This document shows, piece by piece, positions 27,818-37,284 of a stretch of 64,000 bases of DNA. The notes below the pieces were generated by a model that was given only the letters and a program-made list of their open reading frames with translations, had not been told where the DNA came from and did not search any database. Both the position numbers and the translations under genes were made by a program. Each line of letters opens with the position of its first letter. The stretch's first letter is position 1. Location: assembly GCA_017305455.1 (NCBI GenBank), contig JAFKKO010000131.1, positions 1 to 64,000 of the forward strand, in the 5' to 3' direction. Origin of the DNA: Hyphomicrobiales bacterium (GTDB lineage Bacteria > Pseudomonadota > Alphaproteobacteria > Rhizobiales > Xanthobacteraceae).

Positions 27818-29068
27818 TTATTCGCCAGCGAGTTGCAGCCGCGGACCTCTGGAGGCTTCAAGCCCGCGCAGCCGCCGCTCCTCATCACCGATATAGTCGC
27901 GCGTGATCGGCACCACACCTTGCCGTTTGCTGAGCTGGATCTGGAACACCATCATGTTCTGCTTGCGGAAACTCATCTCCGAGCAGGCGAGGTAGAACTC
28001 CCACATCCGCACGAAGCGTTCGTCATAAAGCAACGCCGCTTCCTCCCGCCGCGCCAGGAACCGCTCGCGCCAGGCCTTGAGGGTTTCGGCGTAATGCAGG
28101 CGCAGGATCTCGATGTCGTTGACCAGAAGTCCGGCGCGCTCGATTGCCGGCAGCACCTCGGACAGCGCCGGAATGTAGCCGCCGGGAAAAATGTACTTGG
28201 CCACCCACGGGTTGGTGATGCCCGGCGGCTCCGGCCGTCCGATGGCGTGGATCAGCGCGACGCCGTCGTCGGTCAGAAGCTCGGCGCAGCGCTTGAAGTA
28301 GGTGTCGTAATATTTGGCCCCGACGTGCTCGAGCATGCCGACCGAAACGATGCGCTCGAACGGGCCGGGAATGGCGCGGTAGTCTTCGAGCAGGAAGCGC
28401 GCCTTGCCGGACAGGCCCTTTTCCCCGGCGCGGGCGGTGGCCACCTGGAGCTGTTCCTGGGAAAGGGTGACGCCGGTGACGTTCGCGCCGGTCATCTCCG
28501 CCATATAGAGACCAAGACCGCCCCAGCCGCAGCCGATGTCGAGCACCTGTTGGCCGGGCCGCAGCAGCAGCTTGGCGGCGAGGTGCCGTTTCTTGGCAAG
28601 CTGGGCGTCGTCCAGCGTGGCGTCGGCATGCTCGAAATAGGCGCAGCTATATTGCCGGTCGGCGTCGAGAAAGAGCGCGTACATCCGCCCGTCGAGATCG
28701 TAGTGCCGTTCGATATTGGCCTTCGAGCGCCGCAGCGAATTGAACTGCTGCCAGCCGCGGGTGAGGTAGCGCAGTCCGTCGCGCAGCCTGACCCAGCGCG
28801 GCATGTCGAATGGCTGGGCGAGGGCGATCGCCAGAAGGTCGGCGATCGAGCCGCGCTCCATCACGAACAGCCCGTCGGTATAGATCTCGCCGAACGCCAG
28901 TTCAGGGTCGATCAGGAAGCGCCGTTCGGCAGCCGTGGTGACGAACCGTGCCGCGACCGGCTCGCCGCTGCCGTCGCCGCAGGTGAAGGTATATCCGCTG
29001 CTGGTGGTGAAGGTGATCGACCCCATGCGGATGAAACGCGACAGGAAGAGTTGCAGCAAACGGTCCAT
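27818..29068 (-). CDS. cfa: Cyclopropane-fatty-acyl-phospholipid synthase family methyltransferase
   Basis: This protein of about 416 residues transfers a methylene group from S-adenosylmethionine to unsaturated acyl chains of membrane phospholipids. The N-terminal lipid-contacting domain includes GEIYTDGLFVMERGSI. The SAM-binding motif is VLDIGCGWGGLGLYMAE, followed by ITLS-type VTGVTLSQEQ and the active-site segments FERIVSVGMLEHVG and IFPGGYIPALSEV. In-frame ATGs at 29077 and 29089 are alternative starts; none has a strong ribosome binding site. It is divergent from the cytochrome-c-like gene. Confidence 0.9.
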   Translation of the reverse strand: MDRLLQLFLSRFIRMGSITFTTSSGYTFTCGDGSGEPVAARFVTTAAERRFLIDPELAFGEIYTDGLFVMERGSIADLLAIALAQPFDMPRWVRLRDGLRYLTRGWQQFNSLRRSKANIERHYDLDGRMYALFLDADRQYSCAYFEHADATLDDAQLAKKRHLAAKLLLRPGQQVLDIGCGWGGLGLYMAEMTGANVTGVTLSQEQLQVATARAGEKGLSGKARFLLEDYRAIPGPFERIVSVGMLEHVGAKYYDTYFKRCAELLTDDGVALIHAIGRPEPPGITNPWVAKYIFPGGYIPALSEVLPAIERAGLLVNDIEILRLHYAETLKAWRERFLARREEAALLYDERFVRMWEFYLACSEMSFRKQNMMVFQIQLSKRQGVVPITRDYIGDEERRLRGLEASRGPRLQLAGE

Positions 29069-29343
29069 GGACTTCATCCACTGATCCATTCGATGCGACG
29101 GCGTCCGTCACCGTGCCGTCGCTCTGACGTCTTCGGTTAAGGTCTTCAGTCGGGGCTGATTTTTTAACGGATCCGTCGATTTTGCAATGCTTCTGGCGCA
29201 GAACTGTTCCCTGTTTTGGGCTCACGGATTTGCGACATCTCCATGCTTCCATTCGTCGCATAATCCGTTAATGGTGGCCCGGACACACACAACCTGCCTC
29301 CGGGTGCTTCCCGCGCTTCGTCGAGGCCTTCTGGAGAACGCGG

Positions 29344-30354
29344 ATGTTGAGCCGGGCGCTCATTTCGGCGGCGGCGACGCTTCTGATCTTTCATATGACC
29401 ACGGGTCTGGCCGGCGCCCAGAATCTCGAAGCCGGCAAGAGCCCTTCGCAACTGTTCTCGGCCACCTGCGCGCTGTGCCACAAGAGTTCGCGCGGCTTGT
29501 TGAAAACGGTGCCGCCCGGATCACTGCCGGGCTTCCTGCGCCAGCATTATACCACCAGCACCGACATGGCATCGGCGCTCAGCGCGTATGTGCTGTCGAA
29601 CGGCGCGGCTGACAGGCGAATGGGCGAGGGCAACCTGACCCGTCAGGGCAAGGAATCGCGCACTGCGCCGAAGCCGGGGGCCGAGCCGGAGGCGAAGCCC
29701 GAGCGGCGTTCGCGCGAGGCGCGGCAGCCCGACGTCGAGCGTCTGGAGGACAAGCCGGCTGCTCCGCCGGCCGCAGACGAGGCGCCGGCCGAGGCCGCGC
29801 CGAAGGGCAGAAAATCCAAACAAGAGAAGCGCAAGCCGCCGGCGGCTGCCGCGAAGGGCGAACCGAAGGCCGCGCCATCCGAGGCGAAGCCGGAGACGCC
29901 TGCCGCGAAGCCGGACGACGACGCCAAGACGGCCAAGACCGATGCCGGCGCGCCGGATGTCGGCAAGTCCGAGGACGGCAAGGCATCGGCTGCCAAACCC
30001 GAGGCAGGCAAGCCGGAAGCGCCTGCTGACGACTCGGCCAAGCCTGATTCCGCCAAGCCTGATTCGGCAAAGCCTGATTCGGCAAAGCCCGATTCCGTGG
30101 ACCGCGATGCGGCCAGGCCGGCCGATTCGGGCGAGGCGGGCGGCACCGCGACCCGGCCCGATCCGGTTCCCGCGGTCACGCCGGCGCCGAAGGAGACGCC
30201 TGCGGCCGGAGCCGGTGACACTGCGGATGCGGCGAAAACCGCCGAGGCTCCGGCGTCGAACATGCCGGTGTTCAAGCTCGATGAGCCGCCGCCACCGCCC
30301 CCGGCGCCGCCGCGTGAGCCTGCCGGACCGCCGGTTGCGCCGATTTCCCAATAG
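29344..30354 (+). CDS. Exported monohaem cytochrome c-like protein with long Pro/Ala/Lys-rich tail
   Basis: This 336-residue protein has a signal peptide ending near GLAGAQ and one haem-attachment motif, CALCHK, at about residues 42-47. TSTDMASAL could supply the axial Met about 36 residues later. The cytochrome-like part ends near residue 85. The remaining 250 residues are low-complexity, rich in Ala, Pro, Lys and Asp, and include several tandem copies of KPDSA. The tail may span the periplasm or bind a partner; that is inference. It faces the end of rplI across a shared terminator. The size and tail are unusual for cytochrome c. Confidence 0.7.
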   Translation: MLSRALISAAATLLIFHMTTGLAGAQNLEAGKSPSQLFSATCALCHKSSRGLLKTVPPGSLPGFLRQHYTTSTDMASALSAYVLSNGAADRRMGEGNLTRQGKESRTAPKPGAEPEAKPERRSREARQPDVERLEDKPAAPPAADEAPAEAAPKGRKSKQEKRKPPAAAAKGEPKAAPSEAKPETPAAKPDDDAKTAKTDAGAPDVGKSEDGKASAAKPEAGKPEAPADDSAKPDSAKPDSAKPDSAKPDSVDRDAARPADSGEAGGTATRPDPVPAVTPAPKETPAAGAGDTADAAKTAEAPASNMPVFKLDEPPPPPPAPPREPAGPPVAPISQ

Positions 30355-30395
30355 GCTGGCGCAGCAAGTTGGCGCGATGGCTTAACCTCAAATGA

Positions 30396-30428
30396 AAAGC
30401 CCGGCCTGAGATCGTCAGGCCGGGCTTT
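30396..30428. terminator. Bidirectional rho-independent terminator
   Basis: The perfect 14-base arms aaagcccggcctga (30396-30409) and tcaggccgggcttt (30415-30428) flank a five-base loop. Each arm supplies an A/T tract on its outer side. The hairpin serves both the cytochrome-like gene and the convergent rplI. Confidence 0.9.
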
Positions 30429-30452
30429 CTGATGTCGGCAGGAGCTTGCCGC

Positions 30453-31061
30453 TTACTTCTCGTCGGCGGGCGCTTCTGCGGCCGGAGCCTCGCCCTCGCC
30501 GTATTCGGCTTCCGGATCGAAGAACTCGCCCGCGGCGGCGATCGCCTCGGCGGCCGCGTCACGGTCTTCCTGACGGCTGTTGACGTCTTCGCCGCGGTTG
30601 ATGCGCTCGGCTTCGGCCTGGCTGCGCGCCACGGTGACGGTGACGCCGACCTCGACTTCCGGATGCACGGCGATGGCGACGTGATGCTGGCCGATCTCCT
30701 TGACCGGGGCATCGAGCAGCACCTGCTGACGGTTCAGCGACACGCCGTCCGCCTCCAGCGCCGCCATGATGTCGCGCACCGAGACCGAGCCGAAGAGCTG
30801 GCCGCTTTCCGAGGCCTGGCGGATCACGATGACGTTGCGGCCCTCGATCTTCTCGGCGACGCTCGCGGCCTCGCTCTTGGCCTTAAGGTTCCGGGCCTCG
30901 AGCTCGGCCTTCATGCCGTCGTACTTCTCGCGGTTTTCCTTGGTGGCGCGCAGCGCCTTGTGACGCTTGAGCAGGAAGTTGCGGGCAAAGCCGTCCCTCA
31001 CTTTGACCACGTCGCCCATCTGGCCGAGTTTGGCCACGCGCTCCAGCAGAATGACTTCCAT
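30453..31061 (-). CDS. rplI: 50S ribosomal protein L9
   Basis: This 202-residue ribosomal protein binds 23S rRNA and bridges to neighbouring ribosomes. The N-terminal domain [21 protein letters not shown]...GFARNFLL carries the L9 signature. A long central helix is followed by the C-terminal domain [13 protein letters not shown]. The protein is extended by an acidic, Ala/Glu-rich tail of about 50 residues, which is common in this family of bacteria. ATG 31061 has a strong AAGGAG upstream. It is the last gene of the rpsF-rpsR-DUF2232-rplI cluster. Confidence 0.96.
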   Translation of the reverse strand: MEVILLERVAKLGQMGDVVKVRDGFARNFLLKRHKALRATKENREKYDGMKAELEARNLKAKSEAASVAEKIEGRNVIVIRQASESGQLFGSVSVRDIMAALEADGVSLNRQQVLLDAPVKEIGQHHVAIAVHPEVEVGVTVTVARSQAEAERINRGEDVNSRQEDRDAAAEAIAAAGEFFDPEAEYGEGEAPAAEAPADEK

Positions 31062-31122
31062 GTTCGATCTCCTTCGTTGTCTGATGATGTGTTGTGTTCT
31101 GGTGTTGAAGTTGTGCTTGAAG

Positions 31123-32085
31123 TCAGGTCGATGGCGGTAATTGATTGTTTCGCTGCCAGTAGCGGCGGCGGATTCCAAAAGCGGCGTCGGCAAGTCCAAG
31201 GAGGATCGCGCCGAGCAGCGGCCAGCCGATCAGCATCGTCGCCGCATACATGCTGACCAGCATCATCGCGCGGCCCGAGAGCGGCTGGGTCAAAGTGTGG
31301 ACCACCGCAAAGCCGGTCATGCCGTAGGCCATCAGCAGCGCGGCGCTGAAGATCTGGGCGAGGATCGCGATCAGGCCGCCGGCGAGGCAGAGCAGGAGCG
31401 CCGCGCCCAGGGCGGCGAGCGCCAGGGTGGGCAGTTGCGTCATGCGCAGGTCGGGCCAGGGGCGCTTGAGGCGCTGCGAGGTCGCGGTGATCTTGGCAGC
31501 GAGCCACAGATTGAAGGTCAGCGTCGCGGTTGCGATCAGCGTCGCAGTGCCCGGCGCAAGGGCGGCCAGCGCGTTGACGGTGCGGTTCACCGATTCGTTG
31601 GCGAGGTGCTCAGCGCTGATGCCGCCCATGCGGATCAGCACGTTGCGTAGTCCGGCGTGAATGGTTTCGGCATCGGTGCCGAGCGTCAGCATCGCGCTCA
31701 CGGTGGTGATCGAGGCGAACACGGCGATCCACACCAGAAGGCGGCCGATCGGATACCAGTCGAGCGCGGGCGCGAGATTGGCAAGCTGCGGATCGGAGGA
31801 CACCGGCCGCGCCAGCAGCGCGATGTGCCCGAGCCACCAGGCTGGCAGCGCCACGGTCACCGTGAAGGCAGCGATATAGGGCAGTCCGAACACGCCGCCG
31901 ACGCCGAGCGCGCCGACCAGGCCGCCGATCGCGGCGGTGCTCGACCCCCAGCCGAGGCCGACGGTCATCAGCGGCAGCGGGGCGAGATAGAACAGCATGA
32001 GCGAGATCGCCGCCCCCGAGACAATCGATGCGAACATCGTTGCCGAGGCAAGGCCGGCCGCCAGTGCTATCAGAAGACCCGTCAT
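31123..32085 (-). CDS. DUF2232 family membrane protein
   Basis: This 320-residue integral membrane protein has eight or so hydrophobic helices. It fits DUF2232 (YybS-like), a family commonly encoded between rpsR and rplI in Alphaproteobacteria. Conserved features include the N-terminal [20 protein letters not shown], then [14 protein letters not shown], and the terminal helices with [14 protein letters not shown]. Function is unknown; some relatives share the fold of substrate-binding ECF-type membrane subunits, which would suggest a transport role, but nothing here proves that. rplI starts 61 bases downstream. Confidence 0.8.
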   Translation of the reverse strand: MTGLLIALAAGLASATMFASIVSGAAISLMLFYLAPLPLMTVGLGWGSSTAAIGGLVGALGVGGVFGLPYIAAFTVTVALPAWWLGHIALLARPVSSDPQLANLAPALDWYPIGRLLVWIAVFASITTVSAMLTLGTDAETIHAGLRNVLIRMGGISAEHLANESVNRTVNALAALAPGTATLIATATLTFNLWLAAKITATSQRLKRPWPDLRMTQLPTLALAALGAALLLCLAGGLIAILAQIFSAALLMAYGMTGFAVVHTLTQPLSGRAMMLVSMYAATMLIGWPLLGAILLGLADAAFGIRRRYWQRNNQLPPST

Positions 32086-32198
32086 CAGCTGTCCCGCCCC
32101 CTTCGAGCGGTTAGAGGCTCCAGGCCCCAACCATCCACCCCGGAACGACCCGGCGTGTTATGAAATAAAGGACGTGATCGTCACGCCCGGTGGTCAAT

Positions 32199-32292
32199 CC
32201 TCATCCTGAGGAGCGGCGATTTCGCCGCGTCTCGAAGGATGAGGCCTCATGGTTCGAGATGCGAAGCTTTCGCTTCGCTCCTCACCATGAGG
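32199..32292. repeat. REP-like palindrome (cctcatcctgagg family), copy 2
   Basis: It begins cctcatcctgaggagcgg, has ctcgaaggatgaggcctcatgg centrally and ends gctcctcaccatgagg, matching copy 1 over most of its length. It lies between rpsR and the DUF2232 gene, inside an otherwise compact ribosomal cluster. Confidence 0.85.
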
Positions 32293-32310
32293 CAGATCGA
32301 GTCGTGGTCC

Positions 32311-32550
32311 TTAGCGGATCACGTAAGGCAGCAGGCCGAGAAAACGCGAGCGCTTGATGGCGCGGGCGAGTTCACGCTGCTTCTTGGCCGAAACGGCGGT
32401 GATGCGGCTCGGCACGATCTTGCCGCGCTCGGAGACGTAACGCATCAACAGCTTGGAATCCTTGTAGTCGATCTTCGGCGCGTTGACGCCCGTGAACGGG
32501 CAGGTCTTGCGACGGCGGAAGAACGGGCGGCGTGCGGCTGCGTCAGCCAT
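32311..32550 (-). CDS. rpsR: 30S ribosomal protein S18
   Basis: This 79-residue ribosomal protein pairs with S6 on the small-subunit platform. It starts [19 protein letters not shown] and carries the S18 signature [26 protein letters not shown]. The basic C-terminus [12 protein letters not shown] is typical. It starts 5 bases after the rpsF stop, so the two are cotranscribed and probably share control through the rpsF leader. Confidence 0.97.
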   Translation of the reverse strand: MADAAARRPFFRRRKTCPFTGVNAPKIDYKDSKLLMRYVSERGKIVPSRITAVSAKKQRELARAIKRSRFLGLLPYVIR

Positions 32551-32555
32551 GTGTC

Positions 32556-33014
32556 TTACTCCTCAACCGATGCAGTTGCGTCGTCGTCGCGCGGGCGGCG
32601 CGGACCGCGATCGCCACGGAAACCACCTTCGCGCGGACCGCCCTCGCGGTCGCCGCGGAAGCCGCCACGATCGTCGCGTTCGCGGTCACGGTCGGCCTTG
32701 CGCATCATGGCGGAAGGGCCTTCCTCCAGCTCGTCGACGCGGACGGTGAGGTAGCGGATGATGTCTTCGTTGATGCGCTCCTGGCGCTCGATCTCGGCGA
32801 CCACCGCTGACGGGGCGTCGATGTTGAGCAGCATGAAATGCGCCTTGCGGTTCTTGTTCATGCGGTAGGTAAGGGAGCGCACGCCCCAGTTCTCGGTCTT
32901 GGTGACCTTGCCGCCGAGTCCCTCGATCACGCCGGTGATCTGGGTGGTGAACTCTTCGACCTGCTGGGCGCTCGCATCCTGACGCGCGAGAAAAACATGC
33001 TCGTAAAGAGGCAT
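32556..33014 (-). CDS. rpsF: 30S ribosomal protein S6
   Basis: This 152-residue ribosomal protein starts [18 protein letters not shown] and contains the S6 core ([23 protein letters not shown] region, then IRYLTVRV). The C-terminal 50 residues are an Arg/Gly/Asp-rich tail ([12 protein letters not shown]), longer than in E. coli but frequent in rhizobial relatives. ATG 33014 is preceded by GGAAAGGA on the minus strand. That site can be sequestered in a hairpin (see the leader entry). First gene of the ribosomal cluster. Confidence 0.96.
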   Translation of the reverse strand: MPLYEHVFLARQDASAQQVEEFTTQITGVIEGLGGKVTKTENWGVRSLTYRMNKNRKAHFMLLNIDAPSAVVAEIERQERINEDIIRYLTVRVDELEEGPSAMMRKADRDRERDDRGGFRGDREGGPREGGFRGDRGPRRPRDDDATASVEE

Positions 33015-33018
33015 GGGT

Positions 33019-33078
33019 GTCCTTTCCAGTGTTGGCGCGGGTCCCGGCGGCAAGCCCTTCGAGACCTTCGGAAAGGAC
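33019..33078 (-). promoter_or_regulatory. rpsF leader hairpin that sequesters the ribosome binding site (S6:S18-type autoregulation candidate)
   Basis: On the minus strand GTCCTTTCC (33078-33070) pairs perfectly with GGAAAGGAC (33027-33019), which contains the Shine-Dalgarno of rpsF. Inside it GGTCTC (33066-33061) pairs with GGGACC (33045-33040). The apical loop holds a CCG, and the inner loop is strongly asymmetric (3 versus 12 bases). rpsF leaders in many bacteria carry a structure with a conserved CCG that binds the S6:S18 heterodimer; this matches in position and general form. Exact equivalence to the known motif was not verified. Confidence 0.55.
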
Positions 33079-33225
33079 TCGATCTGCTCAGAAGGCGGAA
33101 GCACGGGACGACGGACCGACTGGCCCTGCCGCATCGATTAAACCGAAATGGGGATAAACCCGCATTGAGGTCTATGAAGATACGACCGTCCGTTCAGCTC
33201 CCGGCCGGGATCCACGGATGGCGCG

Positions 33226-33253
33226 TTTATAGGGATTTTGGCCGGGTTGGCAA
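33226..33253 (-). promoter_or_regulatory. Probable sigma-70 type promoter of the rpsF cluster
   Basis: On the minus strand TTGCCA (33253-33248) and TATAAA (33231-33226) are separated by 16 bases. Transcription would start near 33219, giving a leader of about 205 bases before rpsF. That length leaves room for the RBS-sequestering hairpin. Confidence 0.5.
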
Positions 33254-33309
33254 GGGGGACCGCCGCCGGATCGGGGATTTGGCCCGGTTCCAGGGAGGGC
33301 ACCCCGCGC

Positions 33310-33339
33310 TTGACAGGACGGGGCCCGCCGGTGTCTTAC
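33310..33339 (+). promoter_or_regulatory. Probable promoter of the fab cluster
   Basis: A consensus TTGACA (33310-33315) is followed after 18 bases by TCTTAC (33334-33339), 24 bases before the fabD ATG. The -35 is perfect, the -10 weak. The 348-base spacer between rpsF and fabD holds this site, the rpsF promoter and the rpsF leader; I see no gene in it. Confidence 0.4.
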
Positions 33340-33362
33340 GGCCCCAACTTTCAGGGGCATTC

Positions 33363-34319
33363 ATGACAGCGGCATTAACCTTTCCCGGACAGGGATCACA
33401 GAGCGTCGGCATGGGCAAGGCGCTCGCCGAGGCATTCGCGCCCGCTCGCGCGGTGTTCGAGGAGGTCGACGAGGCGCTTGGCGAGAAGCTGAGCGCGGTG
33501 ATCTGGGATGGTCCGGCCGATGCCCTGCAGATGACCCAGAACACCCAGCCGGCTCTGATGGCGGTGTCGCTCGCGACGTTGCGGGTGCTCGAGACCGAGG
33601 CGGGCGTCGATCTGGCGCGCGATGTGGCGTTCGTCGCGGGTCATTCGCTCGGCGAATATTCGGCGCTCGCTGCCGCGCGCAGCCTGTCGATTGCCGACAC
33701 CGCGCGGCTGCTGCGGATTCGCGGCCTGGCGATGCAGAAGGCGACCCCGGTCGGCACCGGCGCGATGGCCGCGCTGCTCGGCCTTGATTACGAGGCAGCC
33801 GTCGCGGTGGCGAACGAGGCCGCGCAGGGCGAAGTCTGCCAGGCCGCCAACGACAATGGTGGCGGGCAGGTCGTGGTGTCCGGCGACAAGGCGGCGGTCG
33901 AGCGCGCCGTCGAGATCGCCAAGGCCAAAGGCGCCAAGCGCGCCATGTTGCTCGCGGTCTCTGCGCCGTTCCATTGCCGCCTGATGCAGCCGGCGGCCGA
34001 TGCGATGGCCGAGGCGCTGGCGAAGGTGACGGTGAACAAGCCGGTGGTGCCGGTGGTTGCCAACATGCTCGCGGCTCCCGTGACCGAGCCCGACCGGATT
34101 CGCGAACTTCTGGTCGAACAGGTCACCGGCACCGTGCGCTGGCGCGAGAGCGTGGCCTACATGGCCGCGCAGGGTGTGACGCATTTTCTGGAGATCGGTT
34201 CGGGCAAGGTGCTGTCCGGACTGGTCAAGCGCATCGCCGACGGCGCGGTCGGAATTCCGGTCGGCACCCCCAACGATATTGCAGCCGCCAAAGACGCGCT
34301 GGCCGCGGCGCGCGCGTGA
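33363..34319 (+). CDS. fabD: Malonyl-CoA:ACP transacylase
   Basis: This 318-residue cytoplasmic enzyme loads malonate onto acyl carrier protein for fatty acid elongation. The N-terminal FPGQGSQSVGMGK, the nucleophile elbow GHSLGEYSAL (Ser), the Arg of LLRIRGLAMQ and the catalytic His in SAPFHCRLM are all present. The C-terminal HFLEIGSGKVLSGL is typical. ATG 33363 marks the start of homology. fabG follows after 15 bases. Confidence 0.95.
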   Translation: MTAALTFPGQGSQSVGMGKALAEAFAPARAVFEEVDEALGEKLSAVIWDGPADALQMTQNTQPALMAVSLATLRVLETEAGVDLARDVAFVAGHSLGEYSALAAARSLSIADTARLLRIRGLAMQKATPVGTGAMAALLGLDYEAAVAVANEAAQGEVCQAANDNGGGQVVVSGDKAAVERAVEIAKAKGAKRAMLLAVSAPFHCRLMQPAADAMAEALAKVTVNKPVVPVVANMLAAPVTEPDRIRELLVEQVTGTVRWRESVAYMAAQGVTHFLEIGSGKVLSGLVKRIADGAVGIPVGTPNDIAAAKDALAAARA

Positions 34320-34334
34320 TCCGGGAGATCTGAG

Positions 34335-35072
34335 ATGTTTGATTTGACTGGCAAGACCGCGCTCGTCACCGGCGCGACCGGCGGGATCGGCGGCGCCATC
34401 GCCCGCGCGCTTCACGCACAGGGCGCCACGGTGGCGATCTCCGGCACGCGGCGCGAGGTGCTCGACACGCTCGCGGGCGAACTGAAGGACCGCGTCCACG
34501 TGCTGCCGTGCAACCTCGGCAACGCCGACGAGGTCGAGGCGCTGGTGCCCTCCGCCGAAAAGGCGATGGGGCAGCTCGATATCCTGGTCGCCAATGCCGG
34601 CATCACCCGCGACAACCTGTTCGTGCAACTGCGCGACGAGGACTGGAACGAGGTGATCAATGTCAATCTGACGGCGACCTTCCGCCTGGCCCGCGCCGCG
34701 ACCAAATTGATGATGCGCAAGCGCTTCGGCCGGATCATCGGAATCACTTCGGTGGTCGGCGTCACCGGTAACGCCGGGCAGGTGAACTACGCCTCGTCCA
34801 AGGCCGGCCTGATCGGCATGATGAAGTCGATCGCGCAGGAATATGCGCGCCGCAACGTGACGGCGAACTGCATCGCACCGGGCTTTATCGCCACCCCGAT
34901 GACCGACGCGCTCAACGACAAGCAGCGCGAGGGCGTGCTGGCGAAGGTTCCTGCGGGACGGCTGGGAACGCCGGAGGATATCGCCGCGGCTGCGGTCTAT
35001 CTCGCCTCCAGCGAAGCGGCTTACGTCACCGGCCAGACGATTCATGTCAATGGCGGAATGGCAATGATTTGA
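34335..35072 (+). CDS. fabG: 3-oxoacyl-ACP reductase
   Basis: This 245-residue NADPH-dependent reductase performs the first reduction of each fatty acid elongation cycle. Motifs are TGATGGIG, NAGITRDNL (typical FabG), a catalytic Ser in ITSVVGVTGN, and NYASSKAG with Tyr and Lys. PGFIATPMTDAL and the ending TGQTIHVNGGMAMI are diagnostic for FabG over other SDRs. It lies between fabD and acpP in the canonical fab order. Confidence 0.96.
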   Translation: MFDLTGKTALVTGATGGIGGAIARALHAQGATVAISGTRREVLDTLAGELKDRVHVLPCNLGNADEVEALVPSAEKAMGQLDILVANAGITRDNLFVQLRDEDWNEVINVNLTATFRLARAATKLMMRKRFGRIIGITSVVGVTGNAGQVNYASSKAGLIGMMKSIAQEYARRNVTANCIAPGFIATPMTDALNDKQREGVLAKVPAGRLGTPEDIAAAAVYLASSEAAYVTGQTIHVNGGMAMI

Positions 35073-35343
35073 ACGCCCTAGCGTTTTTTCCCCGGATTGC
35101 AAGCCCTTTCCGGTATCGGTGCGGGCATGTAGTCAAGGGTTCGGAAGTATGATACCGAACGGCATCGGTCGGGGGGCTTTCCAACTGCAATACCGGGTTG
35201 TTCGCTTGCGCAAAGCCGCATCGGCAAGATCGTGATTGCAGGAGTTCAAAACCCCGTATATTGCCGAACGAGTTTTTGACGAACGCACACCAACTCGCAT
35301 CGTTCTGCGGTCGAGTTAATGGAACAAACACGAGGTTGATACG

Positions 35344-35583
35344 ATGAGTGAGATTGGCGAGCGAGTGAAGAAAATCGTGGTGGAGCACCTCGGTGTCGAG
35401 CCGGAGAAGGTGATCGACTCGGCAAGCTTCATTGACGATCTTGGCGCCGACAGTCTCGATACCGTCGAGCTCGTGATGGCGTTCGAGGAAGAGTTCGGTT
35501 GCGAGATTCCGGACGATGCCGCCGAAACCATTCTCACCGTCGGCGACGCCACCAAGTTCCTGGAAAAGAACGCCAAGAGCTGA
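35344..35583 (+). CDS. acpP: Acyl carrier protein
   Basis: This 79-residue acidic protein carries growing acyl chains on a phosphopantetheine arm. The attachment Ser37 is in [12 protein letters not shown]. The N-terminal [22 protein letters not shown] is the standard ACP helix I. The 271-base gap after fabG, with a long leader, suggests its own promoter, as is common because ACP is made in excess; I found only weak -35/-10 candidates around 35236-35262. Confidence 0.97.
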   Translation: MSEIGERVKKIVVEHLGVEPEKVIDSASFIDDLGADSLDTVELVMAFEEEFGCEIPDDAAETILTVGDATKFLEKNAKS

Positions 35584-35780
35584 AGCTCGCGCGCCACGAT
35601 GGATTTCGGCGGGTTGTTGCTGCAACGGCCCGCCGTCTTTCTATCGCCTGTGCGTCATCCGCTTCCTTCGCGCGTGTCCCCGCGTCCGCTTCGCCTCGCG
35701 ATCGAGGCCGGCCCTGTGCCGCCCGGCACTTGCGGCGACTGTATCAAGCATCGTTCCAGTACGGAGTCTGAGGAGGTCAA

Positions 35781-37046
35781 ATGAGGAGGGTGGTCGTCAC
35801 GGGCCTTGGCATGGTGTCGCCGTTGGGATGCGGCATCGCCCCGACCTGGAAGCGCATCCTCAACAGCGAGAGCGGCGCGCGGCGGATCGAGCATTTTGAA
35901 GTCTCGGACCTGACCTCGCAGATCGCCTGCATGATTCCTCGCGGCGACGGCTCTAATGGCACCTTCAATCCCGATCAGTGGATGGAGCCGAAGGAAAGCC
36001 GCAAGGTTGACGATTTCATTCTCTACGCCGTGGCGGCGGCGACCGAAGCCCTCAACGATGCCGGCTGGCATCCGGCCACCGAGGAAGAACGCTGCGCCAC
36101 CGGCACGCTGATCGGCTCGGGCATCGGCGGCATCGAGGGCATCGGCGAGGCGGCGGTGACGCTGCACGAGCGCGGCCCGCGCAAGCTGTCGCCATTCTTC
36201 ATTCCCGGTCGACTGATCAATCTCGCGTCGGGCTATGTCTCGATCCAGCACGGCCTCAAGGGCCCGAATCATTCCGTCGTCACCGCCTGTTCGACCGGCG
36301 CGCATGCGATCGGCGACGCCAGCCGGCTGATCGCGCTCGGCGATGCCGATGTGATGGTGGCGGGCGGCACCGAATCGCCGGTCAACCGCCTCGCGATGGG
36401 CGGTTTCTGCGCGATGCGTGCGATGTCCACCAAATACAACGATAACCCGACGGTCGCCTCGCGGCCCTACGACAAGGATCGCGACGGCTTTGTGATGGGT
36501 GAGGGCGCCGGCGTCGTGGTGCTCGAGGAATATGAGCACGCAAAAAAGCGCGGCGCGAAAATTTACGCCGAGGTGATCGGCTACGGCCTGTCGGGCGACG
36601 CCTATCACATCACCGCGCCGGCCGCGGACGGCGACGGTGCGTTCCGCTGCATGCAGGCCGCGATGAAGCGCGCCGGCATTGCCGCCTCCGACATCGACTA
36701 CATCAACTCGCACGGCACCTCGACGCCGCTTGGCGACGAAATCGAATTGGGCGCGGCGCAGCGCCTGCTCGGCAACGCAGCTTCGAAGGTCTCGATGTCC
36801 TCGACCAAATCGTCGATCGGTCATCTGCTCGGCGCCGCCGGCGCGGTGGAGACGATCTTCTGCATGCTGGCGATCCGCGATAATGTTGCGCCGCCCACGC
36901 TCAATCTCGACAATCCATCGGTCGAAACCCCGATCGATCTCGTGCCGCACAAGGCGCGTCAGCGCGAGATCAATGTGGCGCTGTCGAACTCATTCGGGTT
37001 CGGCGGCACCAACGCATCGCTGATCTTGCGGCGCGTGATCCACTAA
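35781..37046 (+). CDS. fabF: 3-oxoacyl-ACP synthase II
   Basis: This 421-residue condensing enzyme extends acyl-ACP, including unsaturated chains. The active-site Cys is in TACSTGAHAIG, the two His are in NSHGTSTPLGD and SSIGHLLGAAG, and the C-terminal FGFGGTNASL is present. It starts RRVVVTGLGMVSPLG, preceded by AGGAGG at 35771-35776. It follows acpP by 197 bases and precedes mltG, a widespread alphaproteobacterial order. Confidence 0.96.
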   Translation: MRRVVVTGLGMVSPLGCGIAPTWKRILNSESGARRIEHFEVSDLTSQIACMIPRGDGSNGTFNPDQWMEPKESRKVDDFILYAVAAATEALNDAGWHPATEEERCATGTLIGSGIGGIEGIGEAAVTLHERGPRKLSPFFIPGRLINLASGYVSIQHGLKGPNHSVVTACSTGAHAIGDASRLIALGDADVMVAGGTESPVNRLAMGGFCAMRAMSTKYNDNPTVASRPYDKDRDGFVMGEGAGVVVLEEYEHAKKRGAKIYAEVIGYGLSGDAYHITAPAADGDGAFRCMQAAMKRAGIAASDIDYINSHGTSTPLGDEIELGAAQRLLGNAASKVSMSSTKSSIGHLLGAAGAVETIFCMLAIRDNVAPPTLNLDNPSVETPIDLVPHKARQREINVALSNSFGFGGTNASLILRRVIH

Positions 37047-37284
37047 GCTTCACGTAACGGCTTCACCGAATTGCCGTATTCGGTCATATTGCTATCCATC
37101 GACCATGCCAGATTGAGCGTGACCCCGACTCGAAGGACCGCTGCACCGCCAAGTCACCACGAGTTTGCAGGCAGGATCATGTTCTCGAACCACAAAGCCA
37201 TGTTGTGATGTCGGCGCCGTATCCTTCGGCACAGGATATCTTCGATCGGCCCGGTATCGGCCAGCGGGATTTCAGGTAGCGATC

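Noticed and set aside
30040..30100. Short regular repeats that might suggest a CRISPR array
   Set aside because: They are in-frame KPDSA codon repeats within a protein gene, with no spacers.
37047..37284. tRNA-like feel of the fabF-mltG spacer
   Set aside because: No cloverleaf, no TTCGANTC arm with matching acceptor stem could be drawn; nothing identifiable found there.
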